In this document: positions 1 to 14,100 of the stretch, piece after piece
Position numbering within the stretch: the stretch's first letter is position 1
Layout: each line of letters starts with the position of its first letter
NCBI RefSeq assembly: GCF_964340395.1
Contig: NC_135556.1
Location: 19,744,642-19,808,641 of the forward strand
Direction: 5' to 3'
DNA: 64,000 nucleotides
From: Glandiceps talaboti
Taxonomy: Eukaryota; Hemichordata; Enteropneusta; Spengelidae
Translations under genes and position numbers: made by a program
Notes under the pieces: generated by a model
What the model saw: only the letters and a program-made list of their open reading frames with translations
The model's database searches: none
Told to the model about the DNA's origin: nothing

Positions 1-483
1 AACAGCTGTAAAGAAGACATTATTTCTTAGGCACATACATCTACAGGCTTTGATATTTGTGTGTGTGTTTTTAAAAAAATGTAAACTTAAAATTAAAAAT
101 TAAAAAATTATTGGGTGCACAAAGTTTGATATAAATATACTCTCCAAGCTTTACATTTAGTATTTCCATTGACAGAAAACAATTTATTAGTGATAAAACT
201 GAACTGAGTTTGGATTTGAATCTAGCGCCGTGATTGTTTCATGGATTTTATTTTACTCCCCAACTCGTTGTGGTCGATGGAAGCACTGAATTTAGATTCT
301 GTACCTTAAAATACAAATTCATCACATTTTGTTACCGTGTTATATGTACAGCTACACACACAAGTTTACCAATAGATGATTAAGTACACCTCATAGTTTA
401 CAGTATTGAGAAGTAAGTCGTCATACCGAACAAAACAGTTTCAAAATTACTCTTTCCTGTTTGATATTTTCTTCTTATTTTAG

Positions 484-747
484 GAAGTATAACAGAGAAT
501 CCTAGTGCGTCATCTTTTGGTAGGAAAGACTCACTGAGTCTGAATGTAGAATTTGTGCGGGTCAATCTGTCACGTAGTCGACGAGGTCAACCGATATCAA
601 GTGAGACTCTGACTACAGCTGGCAGTAATGCACGATTACATGATTCTTACACATCTGGTATATCAACACCTGGATCACAAACTTCCCAACATAGTCAGCA
701 CAGTAGAACCAGCCAATCAACTGGACCGTCACATATCAAATTCTCGA
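484..747 (+). CDS. BLTP1: BLTP1 coding exon a (first in window)
   Basis: The acceptor TTTTAG is at 478-483 and the donor GTAAGT at 748-753. The exon starts with two bases of a split codon and ends in phase 1. It reads SITENPSASSFGRKDSLSLN and on into a Ser/Thr/Gln-rich, probably disordered stretch ending HIKFS. Conservation is weak here, so it is placed mainly by phase and splice sites joining it to the next, clearly conserved exon. Confidence 0.8.
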
Positions 748-1118
748 GTAAGTTCCTTGTCAAAATTTCTACACAAGTTATCATTGCTATTATTAGCATG
801 AATCACCAATTGAAATATTTAGACACATTGAATTCCTACTGACAATTTTCTGTGCAATTTTGCCTGTTACCACAAAATGTGCACTTACACACAATTTTCT
901 ACAATAAAATGTTCACACCAAACAGTTAGAAATTGTCCAAATCATGTACAATTTTCCTCAAGGATTAATATTGTATTCATATTCACCAATTATTCAATTT
1001 AGTCCTGCATAAATATGACCTTGATTGTATATTCTTGTTCATGTTCATAATCGTATTTGTATTTGTATTTGTATTTGTATTTGTATTTGTATTTGTATTT
1101 GTATTTGTGTTTGTGTTT

Positions 1119-1162
<44 letters not shown>

Positions 1163-1822
1163 ATTCGTATTCGTATTCGTATTCGTATTCGTATTCGTAT
1201 TCGTATTCGTATTCGTATTCGTATTCGTATTCGTATTCGTATTCGTATTCGCCAAATTGTTAAATTTATTAGTCCTGCAGAAATATGACCTTGATTGTAT
1301 ACAAAGAAAGACATGATCAATATTTGAAACCTACATATAATGAACCAACCATCAATGATCAAAAATTGATTTGAAGTGTGAAATAAAAATTTACAGAGAA
1401 CAAAACTTTATCAAATTTTATTTCAAACTCAGTGTGTCACATACTAGTATAGCCAATCATGACTTTTACGAATTCTACATTTTCTGAGTGTGTTTATGAA
1501 AGAAAACCTGACTTGTAATCATGATATGTACAATTAAACCGTACACTGTGGACTGTGGTAAAAGAAGAAGTTATAGGTGGAGGGTAGAGTGCATCAACAC
1601 TATTAACAAATTAGAAACAAATTAAACTCCAGGAAATATTTTTTTTACAGTTGTATGTGATGTAGGCTCAGCATCATTCAAGTATGACATGAGAAGACTG
1701 ACGGAAATCCTAGCTTTCCCTAAAGCCTGGTATAGACGAAGTATTGCAAGGAGACTGTTTCTTGGTGATGAAAGTGCTCATATGATGTACTCGGATGATT
1801 CAGATACAGGTACAGTTAAACT

Positions 1823-1896
<74 letters not shown>

Positions 1897-4800
1897 AGAC
1901 CCATTTGTCTGACTTTTGACGGGGATGTTTATCATTTGATAGGGATATTTGGGCTTCTAGATGAAGAATTGCTCAAAATGAGATAAGAGGGCACAGCATA
2001 ATTCCTAGACACGTGTGAATGTTTATATTTGGCCCCATAAATAGGAGATATGTAATATTTATCAGCAACATATTTATATATATTAGACATCTGTTGGCAA
2101 CAGTAGGAAGGATTCTTTTGCTTTGATTCCACTGCGCTATCCTAAACAATGCCTACAGTCGTAAGGAGAGGGATGATAAGGACACACCAGTGACATATTT
2201 TACAGTGTATTAACAGACTTTCTAAATGTTTTTTTTTTTAATCTTAGGATCTACAGGGTCATCATCCATTGACTTATCTTTGTCTGGTGAGATATCTCCA
2301 AACAGACTGAGAGATAGATCATTGCGTCACAGTCTTGGAGCCATGCCCTTGCCACTAAAACCACCATCACCTATTACTGGATTCACTTCTAAGTCGTCAC
2401 GGAAACAAGGCAGTTCCACCAGCAGTAGATCACCAAAGTCGCCTACAAGCAAACCATTTCCTGCAGCACCTAGCCCTACACCAACAGATCTAAGCCCTTC
2501 TAGTCCAACAGCCAAAGCATTCCCCCCTGTGCCACACCCATCGCCAACAGATGAGTTGCCTGATGAGGGTGGAAGGAGACGTGCACATACAGTGACATCA
2601 GGTAGGTAGACAGTCAAAGTGACCAGTAGTTGTAAATACTATGTGATGTAATAGTTTACAAAGAGATGTAAAAAGAAGTAAGATAACTGTAAGTAGCATT
2701 TGATTACAAATATAGACACCACAAGACAGATAGATAAACTTACGCCTACAGAGAACCAAATTATTCTACTTTTCAGTTATACACAATCATTTTTAACTAC
2801 TACCAACTTTTAGTGTACAGCAACTATGGCTACTATTATTACAAATAAAGTTGCCAATTTTCTCTGAAATATTTAACTTTATTTATCTATTGGTTTGATC
2901 CAAAATGAACTCCCTATGTTGTTGGATATTGATATGATAAAACATGAACTCCCTATGTTGTTAGATATTGATATGATCCAAAATGAACTCCCTATGTTGT
3001 TGGATATTGATGTTATCCAAAATGAACTCCCTATGTTATTAGATATTAATATGATAAAAAAGAACTCCCTATATTGTCAGACATTGATATGATCCAAAAC
3101 AAACTCCCTATGTTGTTGGATATTGATGTTATCCAAATGAACTCCCTATGTTGTTGGATATTGGGTAGTCATTTGAACATAGTCTGTAAGAAATGACACT
3201 GTGCCACGTTATCAGGTAATCTCCCAAACAAGCTGGCCAATGTATGAGGATGCCTTGACATGGCATACCTTGTTCAAATGCTCACAGAATTTCCCAGAAG
3301 CAATATTTCTGATGGCATGACATACACTGCTACAACAGCCTTGCACATGAAATCTGGTTCATATCCTTTGCACATATTTTAATGCATTGTTTTCTAAGAA
3401 ATAAATAATTATGTAAAACTATTCTATTTAGTGTTTTTGATAGATATGGCTACTATAGACATGTTTAATACTGTCCACTCTGCATGTTTTTTAGGATTGG
3501 ATGTTATAAATGTAATGCATTACAGTAACTGTAAAAACTAGTCCAAAAGAGTGCATCTTGTTTTCCAGCATGAAGTCGGCAAGATAACATGCATGACATA
3601 GTTTGTTTTTATGCTAGTGATTTGTTTTATGTTGTGTGTTATTAATGTGTTTGCTGTTAATTCCTTTCTCTCTACCCTACTGTAGGCTTGCTGCCTAGCT
3701 TACACAACCTACTTAGACGTATACACTTGCTTTCTGACAGTGAATCCGATGCTAACACTTCCAGTCACTCTAATTCTTCTGAGTCTGCCTCTGAACATTG
3801 GTTCAGTCCTAAGCAGCTTCGTAGTATTCTCAAAAGACACAGTAAGCAAAAAGGTAGAACTGTTGTCAGCTGTGTTACTAACGTACATCATTTGCACCCA
3901 TGCCATTTATTTGGTACATTAGACACCCACAAATTACAGTTGTTATCTTACATGTTATGACGTCCTTCAAAGTATAATACGTAACATAATTCACAACTGA
4001 AATGTACACATAACATAATTCACAACTGAAATGTACACATCACATAATTCACAACTGAAATGTACACATAACATTATTCACAACTGAAACGTACACTTAA
4101 CATTATTCACAACTGAAATGTACACTTAACATAATTCACAACTGAAATGTACACATAACATAATTCACAACTGAAACGTACACATCACATAATTCACAAC
4201 TGAAACGTACACATAACATAATTCACAACTGAAACGTACACATAACAATTCACAACTGAAATGTACGCATAACATAATTCACAACTGAAATGTACACATA
4301 ACATAATTCACAACTGAAATGTACACGTAACATAATTCACAACTGAAATGTACACGTAACATAATTCACAACTGAAATGTACACGTAACATAATTCACAA
4401 CTGAAATGTACACGTAACATAATTCACAACTGAAATGTACACGTAACATAATTCACAACTGAAATGTACACGTAACATAATTCACAACTGAAACGTACAC
4501 ATAACATAATTCACAACTGAAATGTACACGTAACAAAATTCACAACTGAAATGTACACATAACATAATTCACAACTGAAATGTACACATAACATAATTCA
4601 CAACTGAAATGTACACATAACATAATTCACAACTGAAATGTACACATATAATAATTCACAACTGAAACGTACACATAACATAATTCACAACTGAAATGTA
4701 CACATAACATAATTCACAACTGAAATGTACACGTAACAAAATTCACAACTGAAACGTACACATAACATAATTCACAACTGAAATGTACACATAACATAAT

Positions 4801-7800
4801 TCACAACTGAAATGTACACATAACATAATTCACAACTGAAATGTACGCATAACATAATTCATAACTGAAATGTACGCATAACATAATTCACAACTGAAAT
4901 GTACACATAACATAATTCACAACTGAAATGTACACTTAATGTAATTCACAACTGAAATGTACACATAACATAATTCACAACTGAAATGTACACTTAATGT
5001 AATTCACAACTGAAATGTACGCATAACATAATTCACAACTGAAATGTACACTTAATGTAATTCACAACTGAAATGTACGCATAACATAATTCACAACTGA
5101 AATGTACGCATAACATAATTCACAACTGAAATGTACGCATAACATAATTCACAACTGAAATGTACACGTAACAAAATTCACAACTGAAATGTACACGTAA
5201 CATAATTCACAACTGAAATGTACACGTAACATAATTCACAACTGAAATGTACGCATAACATTATTCACAACTGAAATGTACACGTAACATAATTCACAGC
5301 TGAAATGTACACGTAACATAATTCATAACTGAAATGTACACATAACATAATTCACAACTGAAATGTACACGTAACATAATTCACAACTGAAATGTACACA
5401 TAACAAAATTCACAACTGAAATGTACACGTAACATAATTCACAACTGAAATGTACACGTAACATAATTCACAACTGAAATGTACGCATAACATTATTCAC
5501 AACTGAAATGTACACGTAACATAATTCACAACTGAAATGTACACGTAACATAATTCACAACTGAAATGTACACGTAACATAATTCACAACTGAAATGTAC
5601 ACGTAACATAATTCACAACTGAAATGTACACATAACAAAATTCACAGCTGAAATGTACACATAACATAATTCACAACTGAAATGTACACGTAACATAATT
5701 CACAACTGAAATGTACACGTAACATAATTCACAACTGAAATGTACACGTAACATAATTCACAACTGAAATGTACACGTAACATAATTCACAACTGAAATG
5801 TACACGTAACATAATTCACAACTGAAATGTACACATAACATAATTCACAACTGAAATGTACACGTAACATAATTCACAACTGAAATGTACACGTAACATA
5901 ATTCACAACTGAAATGTACACGTAACATAATTCACAACTGAAATGTACACGTAACATAATTCACAACTGAAATGTACACGTAACATAATTCACAACTGAA
6001 ATGTACACGTAACATAATTCACAACTGAAATGTACACGTAACATAATTCACAACTGAAATGTACACGTAACATAATTCACAACTGAAATGTACACGTAAC
6101 ATAATTCACAACTGAAATGTACACGTAACATAATTCACAACTGAAATGTACACGTAACATAATTCACAACTGAAATGTACACGTAACATAATTCACAACT
6201 GAAATGTACACGTAACATAATTCACAACTGAAATGTACACATAATCTAATTCACAACTGAAATGTACACGTAACATAATTCACAACTGAAATGTACACGT
6301 AACATAATTCACAACTGAAATGTACACGTAACATAATTCACAACTGAAATGTACACATAATCTAATTCACAACTGAAATGTACACATAACATAATTCACA
6401 ACTGAAATGTACACTTAATGTAATTCACAACTGAAATGTACACATAACATAATTCACAACTGAAATGTACACATAACATAATTCACAACTGAAATGTACA
6501 CGTAACATAATTCACAACTGAAATGTACACATAACATAATTCACAACTGAAACGTACACATAACAATTCACAACTGAAATGTACGCATAACATAATTCAC
6601 AACTGAAATGTACACATAACATAATTCACAACTGAAATGTACACGTAACATAATTCACAACTGAAATGTACACGTAACATAATTCACAACTGAAATGTAC
6701 ACGTAACATAATTCACAACTGAAATGTACACGTAACATAATTCACAACTGAAATGTACACATAACATAATTCACAACTGAAATGTACACGTAACATAATT
6801 CACAACTGAAACGTACACTTAATGTAATTCACAACTGAAATGTACACGTAACAAAATTCACAACTGAAACGTACACATAACATAATTCACAACTGAAATG
6901 TACACATAACATAATTCACAACTGAAATGTACACATAACATAATTCACAACTGAAATGTACACATAACATAATTCACAACTGAAACGTACACATAACATA
7001 ATTCACAACTGAAATGTACACATAACATAATTCACAACTGAAATGTACACATAACATAATTCACAACTGAAATGTACACGTAACAAAATTCACAACTGAA
7101 ACGTACACATAACATAATTCACAACTGAAATGTACACATAACATAATTCACAACTGAAATGTACACATAACATAATTCACAACTGAAATGTACGCATAAC
7201 ATAATTCATAACTGAAATGTACGCATAACATAATTCACAACTGAAATGTACACATAACATAATTCACAACTGAAATGTACACTTAATGTAATTCACAACT
7301 GAAATGTACACATAACATAATTCACAACTGAAATGTACACTTAATGTAATTCACAACTGAAATGTACGCATAACATAATTCACAACTGAAATGTACACTT
7401 AATGTAATTCACAACTGAAATGTACGCATAACATAATTCACAACTGAAATGTACGCATAACATAATTCATAACTGAAATGTACACATAACATAATTCACA
7501 ACTGAAATGTACACGTAACAAAATTCACAACTGAAATGTACACGTAACATAATTCACAGCTGAAATGTACACGTAACATAATTCACAACTGAAATGTACA
7601 CATAACATAATTCACAACTGAAATGTACACGTAACATAATTCACAACTGAAATGTACACATAACAAAATTCACAACTGAAATGTACACGTAACATAATTC
7701 ACAACTGAAATGTACACGTAACATAATTCACAACTGAAATGTACGCATAACATTATTCACAACTGAAATGTACACGTAACATAATTCACAACTGAAATGT

Positions 7801-10800
7801 ACACGTAACATAATTCACAACTGAAATGTACACGTAACATAATTCACAACTGAAATGTACACGTAACATAATTCACAACTGAAATGTACACATAACAAAA
7901 TTCACAGCTGAAATGTACACATAACATAATTCACAACTGAAATGTACACGTAACATAATTCACAACTGAAATGTACACGTAACATAATTCACAACTGAAA
8001 TGTACACATAACAAAATTCACAGCTGAAATGTACACGTAACAAAATTCACAACTGAAATGTACACGTAACATAATTCACAACTGAAATGTACACGTAACA
8101 TAATTCACAACTGAAATGTACACATAACATAATTCACAACTGAAATGTACACATAACATAATTCACAGCTGAAATGTACACGTAACAAAATTCACAGCTG
8201 AAATGTACACGTAACAAAATTCACAACTGAAATGTACACGTAACAAAATTCACAACTGAAATGTACACGTAACAAAATTCACAGCTGAAATGTACACGTA
8301 ACATAATTCACAACTGAAATGTACACGTAACATAATTCACAACTGAAATGTACACATAACATAATTCACAACTGAAATGTACACGTAACATATTTCACAA
8401 CTGAAATGTACACGTAACATAATTCACAACTGAAATGTACACGTAACATAATTCACAACTGAAATGTACACATAACAAAATTCACAGCTGAAATGTACAC
8501 GTAACAAAATTCACAACTGAAATGTACACGTAACATAATTCACAACTGAAATGTACACATAACAAAATTCACAGCTGAAATGTACACGTAACAAAATTCA
8601 CAACTGAAATGTACACATAACATAATTCACAACTGAAATGTACACGTAACATAAGTCACAACTGAAATGTACACGTAACATAATTCATAACTGAAATGTA
8701 CACGTAACAAAATTCACAACTGAAATGTACACATAACATAATTCACAACTGAAATGTACACGTAACATAATTCACAACTGAAATGTACGCATAACATAAT
8801 TCACAACTGAAATGTACACATAACATAATTCACAACTGAAACGTACACATAACATAATTCACAACTGAAATGTACACATAACATAATTCACAACTGAAAT
8901 GTACACGTAACATAATTCACAACTGAAATGTACACATAACATAATTCACAACTGAAATGTACACGTAACATAATTCACAACTGAAATGTACACATAACAT
9001 AATTCACAACTGAAATGTACACGTAACATAATTCACAACTGAAATGTACACGTAACATAATTCACAACTGAAATGTACACGTAACATAATTCACAACTGA
9101 AATGTACACATAATCTAATTCACAACTGAAATGTACACGTAACATAATTCACAACTGAAATGTACACGTAACATAATTCACAACTGAAATGTACACGTAA
9201 CATAATTCACAACTGAAATGTACACATAATCTAATTCACAACTGAAATGTACACATAACATAATTCACAACTGAAATGTACACTTAATGTAATTCACAAC
9301 TGAAATGTACACATAACATAATTCACAACTGAAATGTACACTTAATGTAATTCACAACTGAAATGTACACATAATCTAATTCACAACTGAAATGTACACG
9401 TAACATAATTCACAACTGAAATGTACACTTAATGTAATTCACAACTGAAATGTACACGTAACATAATTCACAACTGAAATGTACACTTAATGTAATTCAC
9501 AACTGAAATGTACACTTAACATAATTCACAACTGAAATGTACACTTAATGTAATTCACAACTGAAATGTACACGTAACATAATTCACAACTGAAATGTAC
9601 ACGTAACATAATTCACAACTGAAATGTACACATAACATAATTCACAACTGAAATGTACACGTAACATAATTCACAACTGAAATGTACACATAACATAATT
9701 CACAACTGAAATGTACACATAACATAATTCACAACTGAAATGTACACGTAACAAAATTCACAACTGAAATGTACACATAACATAATTCACAACTGAAATG
9801 TACACATAACAAAATTCACAGCTGAAATGTACACATAACATAATTCACAACTGAAATGTACGCATAACATAATTCACAACTGAAATGTACACGTAACATA
9901 ATTCACAACTGAAATGTACACGTAACATAATTCACAACTGAAATGTACACGTAACATAATTCACAACTGAAATGTACACTTAACGTAATTCACAACTGAA
10001 ATGTACACATAATATTTCACAACTGAAATGTACACATAACATAATTCACAACTGAAATGTACACATCACATAATTCTCAACTGAAATGTACACGTAACAT
10101 AATTCACAACTGAAATGTACATGTAACATAATTCACAACTGAAATGTACACATCACATAATTCACAACTGAAATGTACACATAACATAATTCACAGCTGA
10201 AATGTACACATCACATAATTCACAACTGAAATGTACACGTAACATAATTCACAACTGAAATGTACACTTAACGTAATTCACAACTCAAATGTACACTTAA
10301 TGTAATTCACAACTCAAATGTTCATATGCTGGTAATGTAATTCACAACTGAAATGTACACATACCGGTAACGTAATTCACAACTGAAATGTACACATACC
10401 GGTAACGTAATTCACAACTGAAATGTACACATACCAGCAACGTAATTCACAACTGAAATGTACACATACCGGTAACGTAATTCTCAACTGAAATGTACAT
10501 GTGATGTGATTCACAACTGAAATGTAGACTTAACGTAATTCACAACTGAAATTTACACATACCTGTAATGTAATTCTCAACTGAAATGTACACATACTGG
10601 TAACGTAATTCCCAACTGAAATGGATCCATAACTTAATTCACAACTGAAGTGTATACATAATGTAATTCAGAACTTAATGTACACATAACATAATTGATA
10701 ACTCCCACAGTTGCCCAGTCTGTGAAGATTAGGATATCTGACACAGATGATGACCTTGAAGGAGGGAAACGGCGCTCCAAGACACCACATACTTCAACGC

Positions 10801-10970
10801 CATCTATACAGGGTGGCAAAGCTCCACTGCAGTGGGAGACTACCGTATTGTTTGCTGTCAGCTTAACACAGCTAGATGTACAGATGAACATGAGTAATGT
10901 GATGGGTAATACTACGTAAGTATATAGCTATAGATATATAGATGTGTGTGTATATATGTGTGTGTATATA

Positions 10971-11001
<31 letters not shown>

Positions 11002-11012
11002 TATATAATATA

Positions 11013-11111
<99 letters not shown>

Positions 11112-14100
11112 GGTACAATGCATATACATGTACATGTGCAAGTATATTAGCTAGCTCATAGTCTTAGTATTGGTATTCAATCTTCATAGCTGTTATTCAT
11201 TGGTGATAGAATTCTCAGTTTACCCAGCCATATATTTGGTGACCAGGTAGGAGATTATTTTATCAGTGTTGTAAAAACCTGAAGACCTTTATTTTCAGGG
11301 AAATTTGTCCATTCTACCTTAAGATGATATGCTACATTAGTCACACAGTGTACGTTATTACACCATCACAAAGATACAACATTGTTAAACCAATCATTTA
11401 TTAATTATATTTACTACAGCTGGTCAACTAGAAGTCTGAAGAGTCAAGGCAGACTGTCCATTGATAGCAGTGGTTACAAAGATATGAAAATATCAGCTGG
11501 CCTAGGGAGTTCTTCTCTTGATGCTAAAGGAGGTGTGATAGGTGGTCTGACTGAACTGCAAGATATTGACACTTTCTGTGAGTGGAATGTATTTCATTTT
11601 TGTGTCAGCCTACTTCCCCAAATTTTCTCATAGGTATTACATGATTCAGATAAATTCATGTTATTTTAAAGGAGTGGAATCTATTCTGACTACTCAATGT
11701 CGTAGCTAGACTGGGTTATCCTAACTACTCCATGTCTTAGCTAGACTGGGTTATCCTAACTTTAACTTTACTTTTCTTTACATTCAAACAGTACATATCT
11801 TAGAACAACCAGGCAAAGAACCTCAACACAAAGCTGGTGCTAAGATGGTAAAAACAGAAGTGAAGATAGATTACATGGGATCTAGTGTGTTAATGGCCAG
11901 ACTTAAACTATTAGAAGTAATGTGTAATGATGAATGGACATTGAATCTAGACAGTGGTACTGAAACAGTTGTCAGTACAAACAGGTAATTACACTCCGTT
12001 AGAAGTAAAACCTGATGTCAGACTTTCATAAAATTAAATCACACAAGGAATTGTTTTTTTCATCATTTGATTCGTTGATCATCAAGTTCACACACTTCTG
12101 AAGGTCAGAGTTTCCAATGCTCTGAAGGTCATAGTTCACACACCTCAAAGGGTCAGAGTTCACCACAGGTCAGCAGCTTCAGGGTCAATCGACCTCAGTG
12201 AATAAAACAACACTACAGACTCAAATCGTTGTTACTGTCATATGCACATATTTGAAAAGTGTTGTCATAATGTCTTCCGTCGAAATTCTCTACAAAAAAA
12301 TTATGCTGTAAATTAGCCATAATTTATACTCCTTGGTTATAAAACCATCTATTTGTATTTTGATAACTTTATTATCATTTACAGTTACTTTATTGAAATT
12401 TGAATCATTAGTTCTAGTTTTTTGCCAGATTTTTGTCTGTTTTTGTCAAAACTAAACTCACCAAGGATAAATTCAAAATGATGTTGTCTTTTCTTTTTTC
12501 CACTAGACCTATGTCTGTTTTTGTCAATACTGAACTCACCTGGGATAAGTTTCAAATGATGTTGTCTAGATCCACAACACCAGACTTGATCAAAATCACG
12601 TACAAACTTGAGGAGTTCTTTAGTCAACAATTCAACAACAGCAAGAGAGTTTTATCATCTTTGGAACCTATGGCATCTGGTAGGAGAAGTACCAGGGAAA
12701 GTGTTTGTAGCCATGAGAAGTCAGAAATAGAAGGTATTTATCAACAAGTTGAAGTTGACCAGTGTAATTATTTATGGCATTTCAAGTGAGGATTGCAAAG
12801 ACTTAAAGAAAACTATTAGACCCAGTATACATACATGCATTCTTGCTAGCCAGAGCACTTATTTTTGCTGAAGCAACTTGATACGTTTTGGAAGGTGTCG
12901 TAAAAGAGGCTGTGGTTTATGATGCTGATATACATGATATTACTACAGTCTGACAATAACTTCCTAAGACTAAGATTGACACAAACTAAACCTTTGTTGT
13001 TTGATGTGGTAGATTACACAAGTGAATGATAGTGGTGCCTTTGTGTGTGAATAGAATCACCTAGACTCTCTCACAGTCCTCGGAGCTTCGCTTTACTAAA
13101 ATTGACACTAAATGAATTATTTGTATGTACCGATACCATCTACATAACATACTCCATGACTGTACTCAAATAACCTTGTACTGTAACCTCATCGACCACA
13201 TAGAGATATCTATTCGTTGACGTGTGACTGCGATGCTCTGTGTTTTCCCGGAGCTCGAGTGAAGACACGGAGCATCGCAGTCACACGTCAACGAATGGTT
13301 ATCACTCTCATGGTCGATGAGTGCGCAGAGTACAAGGATATTTGAGTACGGTTATATAGCTGGTATCAGTACATACAAAATAATTCGTTTAACTTTAATT
13401 TTAGTAAAGCGAAGCTCCGAGGCCTGTGAGAGAGTCTAAGAATCACCCTGCAATCAAGATAGTATAAACATTGTGACAAGTCCCATAAATCATAAATGTA
13501 CACTGCAAGGTCATGGAAGTCATATATAATGTATGAATGTGATGCATAATTTTCAATGTGATGCTTGACACACAAATGTGATGCATAATGTAAGAATGTG
13601 ATGATTATATTCATTATCATGTTAGCCTATTTGTGTATAATAAAAAATGAAACTTGTGCATGATTTGGACATTATATGACCCAGTGACGTATCATTTGAG
13701 GTCTGGAAAAAAAGTATTTGGTGAATTAATACAAACAATTGTAATTTATCTCTTGCAGAAAGGAAACATCATCGACATTGGCCAGGTGTTGCTTCTTTGA
13801 TATCTAAAGTCCGATTGGTCAAGTTACTACCCAGTTACCCTGACAACCCAGTCATTCTTGGTGGTCATGTCAGTCTCCGTGGCAACCATGCATCATTAGC
13901 CTGTTTCCATGGTGTCAATTTCCGCTCCAAATCTTGGGCACTGTTCACCATGAGAGAGCCAGAAATTCTGTACGAGACAGAAGCTCAGGATATTTTGTCA
14001 GAGGATGGAGGTAAGAAGTTGTTTCTATTTTTTATTATTTCAATGGCTATCATGCATATTTTTACCCATCCTAAGTTCCAACCTCCATGATATAGAATTC

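Noticed and set aside
1025-1316. Coding use of the hexamer repeat (Val-Phe, Ile-Arg or Asn-Thr repeats)
   Set aside because: Lies mid-intron, is open in all frames only because the unit is six bases, and has no fitting splice sites.
3979-10698. CRISPR-like array of 29-bp repeats
   Set aside because: Units are back to back with no spacers, in an intron of an animal gene; it is a satellite.
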